NCBI RefSeq assembly: GCF_002443255.2
Contig: NW_019211454.1
Location: forward strand, 69,216,056-69,280,055
Reading direction: 5' to 3'
DNA: 64,000 bases
Source: Varroa destructor
Taxonomy: Eukaryota > Arthropoda > Arachnida > Mesostigmata > Varroidae
Below, in pieces: positions 13,107-26,319 of this stretch. Both the position numbers and the translations under genes were made by a program. Each line of letters starts with the position of its first letter. Position 1 is the stretch's first letter. The notes under the pieces are model-generated. The model was not told the origin of the DNA. It saw only the letters and a program-made list of their open reading frames with translations, and made no database searches.

Positions 13107-14540
13107 CTATTTTCTCTCCCTCGTCGCCGTTTCGTCCTTTCGGATTGTTAGCTTCGACAGGCCCACAACGAGCTCGGTTGCAGCCTTGTCGTCGTTATTG
13201 GTTGATTCGTCGTTCGTAGCAGCTACCGACTGACTGCATCGGTCGACACCGTCGACGACGGCGACAATGACACTCGTGTGAGCCAGCGAGATACACACAA
13301 CGCCATAGGCCAAATAGGACCCGAGAAAGGAAGAGTCGCAGGCTAATATTGAGACATCCGATATTCCATGGCGGGTCGTCACCATATCGTGATGGGGTGC
13401 TTTATTTTTCTATCTCTCTTTCCCTCCTTCGTGTCCCCTCTGGCTGAAGTTATTTCAAGTCTCTCCTCAAAACAGTTGCTACCCCGACTTTGGTTCTAAG
13501 TATTGTTCAAGAAGCAAAGTAAGTACGGTGACAATAATACTACGGCAGGGGAATACTGCTATGGCTAATAATAATAATAATCGTGCGATAATTTGTCGTC
13601 TTTGCCACCCCGAGGAAGAAGTTGCAGGGACCACCTCAATAGTAAGTTGATGGTTGTGGTGTTCTTGTTTGGGGAGCACAATACCGGGTCGCTGGTAGGA
13701 ATATATGAGCAGCACCAGTGCTAGTAATAGGCGAAATAGTCGTGGTACCTTATCGGGGGTTTCGGGGTGCGAGATCGTTCGCATTTGAAATCTCCGACCG
13801 CATTGCCATCACCAGCAAGTGAGTACATCACAGCATAGATGGATTGAGTACGCGCGCGCAGTAGGGAACTTCGTTTCTTTTGTCGTAGGCCTGTCGTTCC
13901 ACACTAAAACTGAACAAGCAAGCGAACCACTTTCAAAGCTAAGTACTAAGCGGTTTGACAAGAGCAGAAATACACTCCCGTATTTGCGTCTATATGTACC
14001 AAGATTCGTTCATAAACGGCGGCGATACAAGAAGATCAAACGGTGCGCGAATAGACCGTTACAACGATCGTTCTACCTAAGGCTGGTCCTTCTTGAAAGC
14101 GTTATTTGCAGTTAGGAAATAAGGCAAAAATGAAGGGGCGAGTGAGTGCAAGAGAGTGAAAAGCATGGTACATCACCTTCAACTCTCTCGCGCATGTCGG
14201 CACCAAAAATGGAATGAGCTACAGTAACTTTGTGCCCACCCAAGTTGATCGTTACTCGATGATATTCAATGCGACTCACAGCCTCGACTGAATATTTAAG
14301 TAAGCCATTATTCAGAAGTTTAATGATAAAAAACAAAAACAATTAAGACCTACTTAGCGCATCTATGAGCTGCTATGTGTTCCTGCCCAAAAGTCGCCTC
14401 AACCGTTCGTATGATCCTTACAAACAAATACATTTAAGCTATCAGCCAGTCGAGTAGAAAACATATGATACGCTCGGCCTCTTTCTTGACAATCTGCGAT
14501 ACTGTTCAGTGCTGAGCGGTCTACATAAGATGTTTAGTGA

Positions 14541-14620
14541 ATATATATATATATATATATATACATAGAGAACGATGCGACTGTTTTTTAATATCCCCTT
14601 TGTGTGTATGTATGTATGTA
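14541..14620. repeat. AT and TATG microsatellites
   Basis: (AT)11 at 14541-14563, followed by TATG units around 14605-14620. Confidence 0.9.
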
Positions 14621-15586
14621 TGTGCGCAGTTATGAAAAAGAGGTTCACGACTGAATAAAGATGCGAATTTACTTTCTTTTTGGTAATTGTGAACCCTCTT
14701 ACGCAGTATCTGTCAGTCTACTGTTCAGTAAAAAGTAAGCACATAGCCTGCTGGTCCTGTACGTCGCACTTAGGTCTTACTGTATTAGTACCAAAGATGA
14801 TGGATTTAACATCGCTGAGCCGCTAAATACACTTTTTGCTCACTGATCTCATTGGTGTTAAAAAGTATCGCTTGAGCATTAAACAATAAGCGACCGGGCT
14901 TCTAAATACGCCTTGAATTATCATAGCTCAAAATATTTAATCCAATGTTAGTTATCTGTTTATTAAGTACTTTGCCAAGTAAATTCGATAAACTGCCCCT
15001 TGTCGGTTAGAAAGTTTATGGTCGATTGGCTTTAGATAGTTTCCGCGTCATTCTTGTACAAGATTATCGCGCACGCATCTCCTTTACTCACCAAGTTCAG
15101 ATTTCAGTTATTCAGGCAAAAACGTTCCTATTGATGAATGATTGTTCCTTGCGTCCATACCTGCCCCCCTAAACCGAAAAATTCAAATAATTTAATCTTA
15201 CACTCTATGTTAGCGTCGAAAATTAGATATCAGTAGTGAACATGTAGAGGTCGCGTCAGAGATCATGTCAGCCGACGCGAATCTCTGATCGGTAGCCAAA
15301 AAAGCGAAGCGCTATTATTATTATTATTGGTTATCCAGGCCTCGCTAGCAATTTCAGCTATTACACTATGCGACGACCGCTACGACTATTGTACTATGTA
15401 GGCTGTCGTGAATGTATCGTGCCCACCCTTGCCAGTACCTTTATTCGTACCGCACAGCCGTTCTTCATTCAATCATGTGTTGTCTGCGTATCTGTTTCCC
15501 TTAGTTTTTTGTTACTCTGTTATCCTGGCCCCGTTATTTGGTGATCTTAGTCATTCGTGATGCTCGCTGACCTCCCCGGTGCTTAG

Positions 15587-15779
15587 ATCGGAAGGTCCCA
15601 GGATCTGAATGAAAAATGGAATACGTTCACTGGGGTAGAACAGACCTTAGCGCGTGTTGGGGTGGTAGATCAGCTGATCAAGATGCTTGACGGCGACGAT
15701 GATCGCCAGTTCATCGCCATTATCGTTGACGAGAACAATGACAGAACCGTTGCGAAAATGCATCCATCGAGTCGTATAG
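15587..15779 (+). CDS. Candidate internal exon, unknown protein
   Basis: A 193-nt open frame sits exactly between an acceptor-like gtgcttag and a donor-like tatag/gtaaatg. It has an in-frame TAG just before the acceptor and another just after the donor (15793). It reads about 64 codons containing QDLNEKWNTFTGVEQ and LIKMLDGDDDRQFIAIIVDE. Codons are strongly purine-first and GC content exceeds the surrounding spacer. No ATG leads it, so it would be internal. I do not recognise the family. The opposite strand in the same codon register is also open for about 50 codons and is preceded by a pyrimidine-rich acceptor-like tract near 15819, so the coding strand is uncertain. Confidence 0.35.
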
Positions 15780-18700
15780 GTAAATGCGGGTAGTCGTAGA
15801 GGAGGAAGGCTATAGCAGGAGGAAGGTATAATGGAGAAAGGATTGGCGTAGGTACATAGGTAGACCGGAGAGCCCAGTTTAACTAGTTAAAACTTAGTCG
15901 AACTAACTTTAACTAAGAATAGCGGATCGAGCTAGCCGATTCAATGGTTAGGAGCTGCGGTGCTCCCGGAGATCCTTAAAGCTAGCTTTCTGCAGATATC
16001 ACATAAAAAGCGTCTACACATCTGTTACCACAGATGAACCTGTATCGAAATAACACTATAAACTATTCGATGTACGCAGCTATCCATTCCTGTGCATTTA
16101 AGAACCGTGACGATTAGATAGAATCAGATAAGATTACGAACAGTGTGATCTTATAGATATATATATGACCTCTATAGATTTAGTTAATTGGCCTCCTTAA
16201 ATATGTGTATCATCCCTAGGAATAGCTTATGATCATTGAGTTATCGCCCCTCTTAGTGAAACCTGTGTTTTACTTAACCGAACTTGTTTTAAAATTCTCT
16301 ATTCTTAGGTAAGTTCTTAGCAACATACTATATTTGTCTCTATGCATTGATTATATATAAAAAAAATACTTCGAGTACTAAGGAACTCTAGACAGTTTGC
16401 AGGACATGTAGAAACGCTTAGTACCGTTTCGATTATTCGTTATTGTGACAGATGGATATTTTTATGTTTTATAATATTCGAAGGCACACGTTTTATATAG
16501 CTATCTCTCATGACTAGATAAGCCAAGCTCTAGCCATATGCCTACGATTGATCGCGTATTTATTCAGGTGCCGAATAATTGAATTACGAGTCTTTTTCAA
16601 AGTGTTCTACCGGATTCCCCAATGAGGCGTCATACAACTTACACAGTTAACGTGACGATTGTAAACGCGCAAGAGGAATTATCCAGTGGGTAGGTACTTT
16701 TCGCTTACAGCGGATTTCGAGATCGAAAATTTTTTTACTAAATAATACCTTATTTACTTACAATTCATACATGCAGCATTTATTGGTTACTGATTATTGA
16801 TTATCACACACGTCCGTTTCACACATCCGTTTCACTCAGATAATACAAGTTGTAATCTAACTTTTTGTCAGTTTTTTGCTATTGGCATCGGTAACGACAC
16901 CGGCATCGATGTCGCATTGTACTGAGCGGACACCATTAACGCTAACCTTTCTTCCTCTTAATTCTACGTTATGCCCCATTTAGAAGTAGATTTGTTCTGA
17001 TGGAATTTCGTGATCGAATGCGGACTGATGTTAGTGAAACATAGTAACTAGTCTACTGTAGTAAACCATTGGAAGTTGAATAGTTAAGTTTTGTAGCGCA
17101 TGAGGGTCTTATCCACAAATCAAAGGGATCCGGTCACGACGGATTTCGGTACTACAGGGGCTCTATAACAGCGTTTGCCAGTGCAGCCGCCATTGCTTCC
17201 ATCAACAGCGTTACTACCAGCTGGCCGTTACTGTTCTGTTCTATTCTTCTGTATGAGCGTGTGTACGCGTGTATATAGCAACGGTGATCGCCAATGGTGG
17301 CGTTCTTGATTTGAGGTTCGTGCTAGTGGAGAGAAAAGTCAGCGTATGTCTGTTTTCGGACCGTTTTACTGATAAATATAGAATACAGTCAGCCCTCAGG
17401 TGTGATGAACATTCGTTAAGGGCGTATAAGGACGAGTGAGCAAATATGTCTAGTAGCCTGATGTGAACCTTAACGATAAAAGCCCCCAGAGAGCTCAAAG
17501 TCGATCCGGGTTAGTACCTGCCCGACGACACTTTACTCTGGGCGAAACGCTGTGGAGCGTGGTTTAGAATATCACTGACAGAAGGTAACACAGATAGTGC
17601 AGTATAATGAAGTAGCATATAGAAGTGCATGGCGTGCTATATACGTATCTGCTAAATAGAGTAGCTGTCGGTGCGTGCATAGGGACACACGTTTGCATGC
17701 ACCGTTACACATGAACATACACATATAGAGACAAAAGCCGAACTCATTTCTGTAGGCAGATGACTAAAGGGCTACAAGGGAATTGTTTCCCGACGGCTGA
17801 CAGAAAGGATCACCGCTTAATTGGAGTGAAAAGCTGATGTTATTCGAAATAGGGTTTGTATCAGTGACGACCGTGATTAACAATAAAGGCAACAACGGGA
17901 TACTGCCGCAAATCACCAAACGTTCCCCGTTCTTTAGCAATGGTGTATACCAACAGATACACAACTAGACTCACTGATTTTTTTCTATTTATTTGTTTTT
18001 TTCGCTTTTTTCTCCAGCGCTCTATCGCTACTGATTTCTACATGTGATCTGTGTGTAATGGGATGAATTGACACCATCATGTGACGCGCCTCGCAAAAAT
18101 AAAAACTGTCAAAAAAAAAACCCGGCAACCCCTCAATCTGTTTCACTGTACAGAAGTAACCCATCAGCTGTTTGTCTGAATGGACCTCTACCTCCGCCTC
18201 CGCCCCCCAAATGTACGTTTGACATTACCGCTATTGCTATTAGAAAAATACGCATTAACCGTTCTGTGACCGACTGGATTGGCCACACTGGTCATAACTA
18301 CGGTTTGAAGAAGAAGGTCGCTGCAGGCGCATATTTCTATGCGTTGCCCATTGATTATTTATTTGGACCACGAGTTTCAATTCAGAGGTGATACTGAGTT
18401 TAATCACTGGTGCATTGCCCTCTTCGTAAACGGTGCCCACAAACAAAACATATATATGGTGTAAAACTGATTTTCTCTATAGTAGTAGTAAAAGGATACC
18501 TTAACCTAATATAGCTGACGACTATATTACAACAGTCTTTCATACATTAAAAAATAAAAACTTTTCCAATGCTAAAATTAAGTAGGACTCAGGCTAACAT
18601 TTTTAGGACGATGCCCATCTTTCGCTGAAAAGCTGTGTTCACGAATTGATTAGAAAACGACAAAAACGCTAAGCACTTTGGAAAATTGATAACCAATCCA

Positions 18701-20049
18701 ACTCTGGTAACGGATTCTTGAACCAATGATTTTATAGAGACGGACATGCGATGCTATGGGAATTTGTGCACAATAGACAGAAGACCTCGCTCAGGCAAAG
18801 AGAAGACCTTTGATTTTTTTTGTTCTACTTGATTACGTAACCATTCGTAATTAATACGCTCGTAATGATCTTCATGCCTGTGATATGGTGACGTTTGGCT
18901 CCAAAACAAATTATCGTTAATGCTGATTAAACATCCATGGTAAAAAGAAAGATATAGGATATTAGTCACGCACCTTTCGAACCTGTATGGCTATCTCGTA
19001 CCCTGTCCATACGTTACGACACCAGGTAAAATCTCTAGGTAGAGACACGTTATTCTCTGTTATTTCTTGATCGACTTGCAGTCCAAATGGCCGAATGAAG
19101 AACTAGAAATAGGAGAACGTTTTACTGGGTGTATTATACAGTTATGTTATGACGTATCTGAGGATGTTACATAATGCTAGCTGGCACCTAAAAACGGGAC
19201 CTTCCGTAGAATTGGCGCTACAAGCGTTCATTTGCTTTCGTATTGATTAACGTAAACATTGGTCACATATAAACAGAGGATTATTAAAACGCGTTCCCCA
19301 CTTCTGTGAAGTGCCATAGGAAGTTCTCAAACTTCAACACTACCACAAACCAATATAGTAAGCCCAGTGATAGCATAAGTTCGATTAATATCTTCCGCTA
19401 CTTCCTCCGGCTATTTCGATCAAATTTATAAAAAGGCGTTTGTTTTTTTGAACGAGTTCAGTAATGCAAGAATACGCGTGACATTTGCAGGCTTCCGATT
19501 AGGTCTACATAAGCAATGTTCTTCGTATCCGCCATTTTTTTTAGGCATCCGTGCGGGTTGACTGTTCGTCCGAAATTAAAAACAGCAAGCCAACTAAAGG
19601 CTACTATTGATAAATAGGCACGTACACGGTGACACGCTATTGTTTACAAGTTTGTATCCCAACAGCATCTAGTGAAGTTCTGTAATCTAGAGCAGTTGCT
19701 ACGCCCTACTACGAGCGCAGCTTGGGCCATCTTTGTATCGTACCATTACCGTTACGGTGAGGTCACGCGATTTAAGGAGCTACAGTTACTATTCTATATT
19801 TGCAGCACAACTTAGTGACTAGCATATGGGATGAGACGTTTCTTTCTGCTGTCTGTTGTGTCACTGAACAGGGAATCCCTGTTTATGATAGCCGCTAACT
19901 TTGAGCTCCGAAATAGCCGAGTAGTAAGTGTTACCGCAATCATTCCGGTGTAATTGTTCGAGTCGGTGCCGGTAATCACCGATGGCCAAATCGCTCAGGT
20001 TTCACGAGTGATTTTTGTTCTTATAGATTTTTTTAGTTGATCAGCCCGC
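15780..20049. other. AT-rich spacer
   Basis: No coding evidence. A near-palindromic GTTTAACTAGTTAAAAC lies near 15879-15895. ORFs such as 18068-18391 plus are interrupted by homopolymers (A10 near 18112) and look random. Confidence 0.6.
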
Positions 20050-21700
20050 ACACTCAATAATCCGCCCTATCTACGTATGCTGCCGTGACGGCTACCGCTA
20101 TAACTAACATTTCTGCCATCGCTGCTATTCGTCAAGCAGTTTCGGCTACTACGTCAGTAGCTGATGTATGTGCTACGTCTGCTACAGCTACCCCCTTCCC
20201 CTCGTGCGCCTACCTGGACGCCCGCCTGCCCGCTCACTCGTCTGCTAGCTGTTGTCGCCGTTTCTGCTGCTACTCAATGCTCGGTGGTCGTGCGCCACTT
20301 TTGCGTTACTTTTGTGTCGTCAAAAAAAGAGCGACGAAGTCAATCGACTGACTACCATTACTACGATTCTCTCTGCCACTTAGGATCCTCTGCTCTCTGT
20401 CGAACATCTGGTTGACGCTCCCGAGAGCGACGGAGTGCCACAAGGATCACCGCCGGCCATCCGCCGCCATTGCCAGCACCGTTTGTCGAAGTGGCGACTC
20501 CTCGACGTGCGTATGATGTTGACTATGAACGAGATTCGGAGCATTCAGAGCGGCAGAGAGAGAGCGACAGAGCTAAAGGAGAGGTATGACAAAAAAAAGT
20601 CGTAGGCGAAGAAGATTCAGAGCGACAACACCAACAAGGGCGCGTAGAGGCTCTGCACGAGCTGACTTCAGCTGATATTGATGAACCGTTATTATGACGG
20701 TGACGGAGTCCGATTAGTCCCTCTGCACACCAACCTTGACTGCGACCTCCAGACGTACCTTGAACTAATGTCCACTACAACTAAGGCAGCAGTAGCCGCG
20801 TCCGTGGGTCCAATATACACGAAAACGTCAACGTCAAGCACACACATACAGACAGAACCGCTCTTCACTCGTGCTTTTCAGTGCGCGTGTCGTTGTTATT
20901 GTTGTCGATGCTTTTGCTGCTGGCTCTACGCGACGTTCGACGCCCAACGAATCGCAGTAGGAATCAAACTTCCCGATACGGTACCCACAGAAACGCCTAG
21001 CGACTGTTAGTAGACAATATGTATTATCGCGCATCAGCCAACCTGCAGAGAGTTTTGTGTTCTTCGGCAGTCAGTCTGTTGGTCTGTCAATTTGAACTAT
21101 CCGAACGAACCCCCTAACCCGTCGGCTACAGTGAGTTGCCGCTATAACGCGGTAGTCGCGCATTCGAGCGGGGCGCCCATCAAACGGAGCACGGGCGCGA
21201 GCCAAAACAACTAGCCAGACCCTCAGTCAGCCATCCAAGCGAGCGTTCAGTTGAACTCCACCACTCTAGCGGCGACTGCCACCAGCCACCTGACGCTCAC
21301 GCTTCACTGGCTTCTCCGGCACGCGCCATACCGGAGCATACGCTGAAAGATAGGTAGAACACTATGTAGGTGAGCGCAATCACTCAAAGCATGCAGCGCT
21401 GAGCCACAGGCTAACAGCCGACAGTCAGACGGACAAATGGACTGCCAACGGCCCCTGCAGTTTTCTCTTTTCCTCCGCTGCCTGTGCTGCGGATCGCCTT
21501 CTCCCAAAACCCCCATTTTCCGATGGGGTGTTGGAGACCCCCTAGCACCACTGCCACTGACGCTGCTATCTCTCGGGCGTTTGCTCTGGTCACGCTTTGA
21601 CTCCAGTGTCGATGTACAACGACTACGAAATAGGGTGAGTGTGGTCGTCTCGCGGCGTCTGCCCCCCCCCCCCCCCCCCCGGTTGACCCCTCTATGATGA
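20050..21700. promoter_or_regulatory. GC-rich promoter-like block
   Basis: This stretch is clearly richer in GC and CpG than its flanks and carries initiator-like TCAGT motifs (around 21218 and 21247). A short plus-strand reading MYNDYEI (ATG 21613) runs into the strong donor-like agg/gtgagtg. A 19-nt C run occupies 21662-21680. ORFs here (20678-21010 plus, 21304-21804 minus, 21437-21697 plus) are low-complexity and look compositional. It may be the promoter and first exon of a gene, possibly on the plus strand. Confidence 0.3.
21662..21680. repeat. Poly-C run (19 nt)
   Basis: An uninterrupted C homopolymer within the GC-rich block. It inflates the minus-strand ORF 21304-21804, which reads Gly-rich there. 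Confidence 0.95.
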
Positions 21701-22404
21701 CTGGAACAACGACGCCGCTCTAATCGAAGCTGGGCAATTTCCAATGTTAGCGTAACCGGGTTGTAAAAGCAGACGGTCTCGCTGGCCAGGAACTTAGTCA
21801 CCATATCTGGGTAAAACGTACACTACCGACGTTTTAAAAAAAAAATGCAGAGATTAGGTGCGCTTTGACATTGAAAAAACAGCTAAACGATGTAGATAAA
21901 CTATTTGTGATCTCTGCTCTATGTTGAATCTCTGTTGGAATTATCCAAATGTAACGTTAGTGTAATTTTTTAATTCAAACATATAAGCAGTATGAAGACT
22001 ATCATTTCAAATCTAGCACCTGCTACGTGTATTAAGCCCTTAACGTGATGTCGTGTCTTATATAATTAAGACGAATTAAGTAGGCCATACAGACTACTGC
22101 TTTGGCTAGAAGCTGCAACTTTTACTCTGGGTGTAGCGTAGACGAAGAAAATAGCTTACAGCCTTAACCTGCCGTTTCTCTTGGTAAGAAATTGTTTACT
22201 GCATCTTATTTAGAACAAAGTCGCAGCAATTAAAAATCAAATATTAACATATTTAGTAATAGCAAGAGGTAATATTATATTTGGATGATGGATTAAAGAA
22301 TCAACAGTTTCAAAAATGAAGTTTTGCTGCATTAAAAAGGTGATCTATTTGTCAAATCGAACGAGGGGTCATTGCTGTTGCTTAGTAACAGATTCACTTA
22401 AAGG

Positions 22405-22412
22405 TATATATA
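22405..22412 (+). promoter_or_regulatory. TATA box
   Basis: TATATATA in the context aaggtatatatactgg lies 110 nt before the small ORF at 22515. A transcription start would be expected near 22435. Confidence 0.4.
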
Positions 22413-22514
22413 CTGGCATCGTACCTAGCTAATCTGAACCGTAATATGCGTTGACTGCAGATTTTGTGATACAGACCAGTTTCGAGCTGAGCGACTGGGC
22501 CGAGTTGATAGAAA

Positions 22515-22679
22515 ATGTTCGATTTGGAAGACGACGCTGTAAAGGCAAGTCAGCTACGACAATTTGCCCTCTCTGATATATCTTCTAGTATTGAGACGAA
22601 GTCTTTGGGTACCACAGGTGGCAGTGCGCACGTTCTAAATACGCAGCCTTTGCCTAATCTTATAACGAAGTTACATTAA
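22515..22679 (+). CDS. Candidate small ORF of 54 codons
   Basis: ATG at 22515 (context gatagaaaATG) opens a frame to TAA at 22677. The product starts MFDLEDDAVKASQLRQ and is Ser/Thr-rich after that, with no signal peptide, membrane segment or recognised domain. A consensus TATA box lies at an appropriate distance upstream, which is the main reason for listing it. A GT at 22538 (gctgtaaag) could instead be a splice donor, making this the first exon of a larger gene. Function unknown; it may be a chance ORF. Confidence 0.27.
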   Translation: MFDLEDDAVKASQLRQFALSDISSSIETKSLGTTGGSAHVLNTQPLPNLITKLH

Positions 22680-25600
22680 ATGGACAAAAACAATCGTGAC
22701 AAAGTTGATCATATTGGCTTAAAAGGAACACTCCATCAATGCGCGTGTTATATTTGAATATTTATTCAGGCGCACGGAGACGCTTGTCAGAAGAGACACT
22801 GATTGCAATGTTCAAGGGGATTTAGTTTAAGGTGAAATAGGCTTACACTTGAACCTGCATGATTTTGTCATATAAATAATATCACGTGGTAGCAACTGCC
22901 AGGCGAAATAGTGAAGCACGCGGTTTAGGTTTCAAGAGCTTCTCTAAAAACCTAAAGATGCTCTCGTTCCTTCCCATGTCGCTTTGGCTTTCTTGACCTC
23001 GTTCTGTCTAGACCGTACGACCAAATTCATTTATGTCCCTATATAGTTTGGAATGTAACTTATTATCGGAGACCGAATCAGCTAAATGTATGATAGTTTA
23101 TGTAAAAAAAAAGCTGTACTACAGATGTGTAAACTGTTATGTAATAATATGGGCCACAAGAAACAAGGGGACGCATCATGTCCAAGAAATTGGTCATTGA
23201 GCAGATGGCAGCACGTTTGGGGCGGTCTCAAATTGAACTATATCTGAAATCTGGGTATACCAGAAACTGCATGTAAGTTAAAGAATTAGTATAGCAATAA
23301 AGCATTTTACTTTTATTAAGCGTGGCATAAACTTCCTTGTAATGAAAAGAAGAGAAGATCTTACCTGGACTGAACAATATCCTTAATGATCAGCTTAGTG
23401 TTCGGTAACAAGTTGTTGCACTTCCCTAAAATATCTAAATTGGGCATATCCAAGGCCTAACTCCAGCAGACTTTTTATCGTCTATTTTTTCATGAGCAAA
23501 ACCAGCCGGTAACCGACATTTCGGGGGCAAATCTACTGTACGCCAGTATAATACGTTTATATAGAGCGATCAATGCCTCTGTTACAGAGCTTTAGAGTGC
23601 CTGTACTGCTTCGAAGCCACTCGCTTTATTCTGGGTAGTTCACTGATAGTATATATGAAAAGCTTTCAAAAAGTATCTCTCCAACGACGTTAAATAAAAT
23701 GTTTGGAAATTCGTGTCGTGTTCGAATGTCCTGCGGGTATCGATTTTTTTTTTACAGTATGGTCTGTTCCATGAACGAGATAACCCGTCTCTCTTCTCAC
23801 CTGCTTAACATTGATTTATATTTTGTTGGTAACACTCGGCCCAGATGACGACAATAAAGGTATGTCACAGATGTTGCAGTCTGCTCGCTTATACGCGTGC
23901 GAAAAGAGTATAAAATACGTTTGGGAACTCGTTAGTGAATTAACCAGGTCTCTTAGGATCCAGTTCCCACATTTGTAAACAGGGTAGGGACAGAATGAGC
24001 GACTACAATATGCTTACTTCTATACGAAGGGAAGATATTAAAAAAAATAGCTATTCATTATGGAAATGTATCGTGATTTTCTGTACGCCGCAGTATAGTC
24101 CGTACGCTAATGTGAACGAATCAATAAATGTATCACATTATCAAATTGTACCACAGTTAGTCCAAACAGTTTGTTCAACGTGGCCTATAGAATAGGCCAT
24201 GTGTCCGCAATCAGGCTACACGTAACAACTCCACCATAAATATATTCATAATCACTTAATTGGTTGAAAATCCGTATTTTTGTTCGTCACGATTGACAGA
24301 AAGTTATAATAGCTAATTGTATAGCTTGAGAAAATAAATAGATAAAAAGATACTCTCGTCAGCCGATATCAGTTTGAGATCAGTTCGGTGCGCCTATAAC
24401 GCTATTATACTTTTGTTTAGATTTTACATCTTTTTACCTATTAAAGACGGCATAATAATCTCAGCTACAGGATAAGCGTCGGATTATAGGAACTAACTTA
24501 TCGCGACTGTGTATGTGGATTGCGTTTGTGATGTTGTTACTGTTTCCTTATCTTTCCTTAAGCAGTGTTTAACGGTTTAAGTTAAAAGTTGAAAACATTT
24601 CTTTCACAGTTTTGTCAAAGTGGCTCACAGTACGCTACACAGATGTGTCTCTAGATGAAACATCTGCTTAGAGCATTATCTTACCATTTAAAAGATGCTT
24701 CATTCTTCAATAGGCTGTCTCGAATAAAAATCTGGCCTCTAGATGTGCACACCTCTGTAAATAAGCGGCATATAATTATAAACAACGATAAAAAAACATA
24801 CGATACGCTTTATTTCAAGTTCAACGTTTCTATGATTTTTACATGTAGCTTTCCCTGTTGAAACTGTGACTAATCGCCAATAGTCTATAGTAACAGCTTT
24901 CGGCAGGTAAGCACTTGGTATTCCGATCATCATACGACCGCTTCAATTAGCTTATATTAATAAAGTGTGTATTTTCAAAGGAAAGCTAAAAACGACAAGA
25001 AATTATACTTAATCTCTGGCATTTTTTCATTTCCCAGTTCATTCCATACTTCTATATGTGGCGATAAGTAGAAAAATTGCTGCGTCCAGCATGTTTAAGA
25101 TTAACGGCTAGCAATTTCAGCCCATGGCCGAAGTTTGCGAACATTTAATGACGGTCAAACGTTTGACACGCTGGCCTGAAGTGAACATGTCACACAAATT
25201 TAGCTTTAGCCATTCTATTAATAAACGTACTATGATAATTACAGCCAAGGCATCGAGAAAAGGCTCTTTATATCTATAATTAGTGAATCACTCAAAGAAC
25301 TATATGACACTCATATATAGAGATGAAGCTCAAATCCTGAGGCACTCACCTCGTTGATCAAATCACTGACGTAAAGGGTTACGGTGACAAGAAAAAACTG
25401 CTGTACTCCGTCATATAAAATCTCACAATTCTGAATAGATAGTAGAGTAAATTAGGATGTGTCGTTGCACGGTGGCGATACAATCTAATTGTTCATCTGT
25501 GTATTACTTTAACTAATCCTTGTTCGGTTGGACCATATATTTGGAAGTTACACCGTGCTGATTGATATAGTGTAACATCTATCCTTTCTATACTCATAGT

Positions 25601-25999
25601 ATCAATGATTTATTTTATTTTCCAACAGACTCAATGTTTCACACTATCTACTCCTTACATATCGTGCCGAAGCACCAGCGATATGCGATGACTAAAATTT
25701 GTACACGAAAATCTATTGTGCGGATCTGTCGCGGACACCGATGGAGTAATCTGGGATCCTCGACAGACCTTATCACAATCGCTAAGCGCAATGAGACGTC
25801 TTTGCCAATCAAAAGACGTGTATGTACGTGAGGGTGATGGGTATCGCGAAAAAGTCTAGCCCACTCTGTTCTACGGCCCCGTTCTGCTCATGGTGCGCCT
25901 GCCTGGACTGTGCTTGGTTCAGCCGAATTCTCGTCGTACGTTCCGAACTCCCATATCAAGCAGCAGCTCCCCAGCTAAGGCTCGCGGGCTTCATCGACA
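22680..25999. other. AT-rich spacer upstream of the Senseless/Gfi1 gene
   Basis: No coding evidence. A TATAAAAT occurs at 23909 without a convincing downstream reading frame. This distance could hold cis-regulatory sequence for the gene at 27 kb, but none can be pinned down by eye. Confidence 0.55.
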
Positions 26000-26274
26000 T
26001 GGCTTAGTTGGCGGTCAGCCGGCAATAGTGGTCGTAGCGGTGGTTTGGTACTGCCCTCCGCCTCCGGTAATAGCATTATGATAACGCGTCGGGGCGGAGC
26101 TTGAGCGCAAGCGCTGGGAGAGGACAGGCGGATGGCCCTTTCCTAGAGGAGTGGTTCCCTGGGGTAGCTTCCGTTAGAGCAGAACAAAGCAAGCCAAATC
26201 GAGAAGCGCCACAACTGAGCTCGCGGAGACCCATCACGCGTCGTCGCGCATTTCATCGCATAGACAACAGCGGC

Positions 26275-26319
<45 letters not shown>

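Larger units (their letters stand above)
9504..15586. other. Spacer with simple repeats
   Basis: No supported gene apart from the weak promoter candidate at 10387. GC-richer patches at 12.7-13.4 and 13.8-14.1 kb carry overlapping low-quality ORFs (for example 13107-13385 minus, 13479-13784 minus, 13819-14115 plus) with no domain. ATT/AAT repeats occur near 13567 and 15313. Confidence 0.55.

Noticed and set aside
15240..15295. Stem-loop around tcagagat/atctctga
   Set aside because: Only 8 bp with a long loop and competing pairings; not distinguishable from chance.
20940..20975. Minus-strand tRNA B-box-like GTTTGATTCC
   Set aside because: Key C is T and no acceptor stem or A box is present.
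21304..21804. 166-codon minus-strand ORF, longest single open frame outside the named genes
   Set aside because: It is Arg/Gly/Ser-rich, runs through the antisense of a C homopolymer and sits in a GC-rich block where stop codons are rare; no domain or splice logic.
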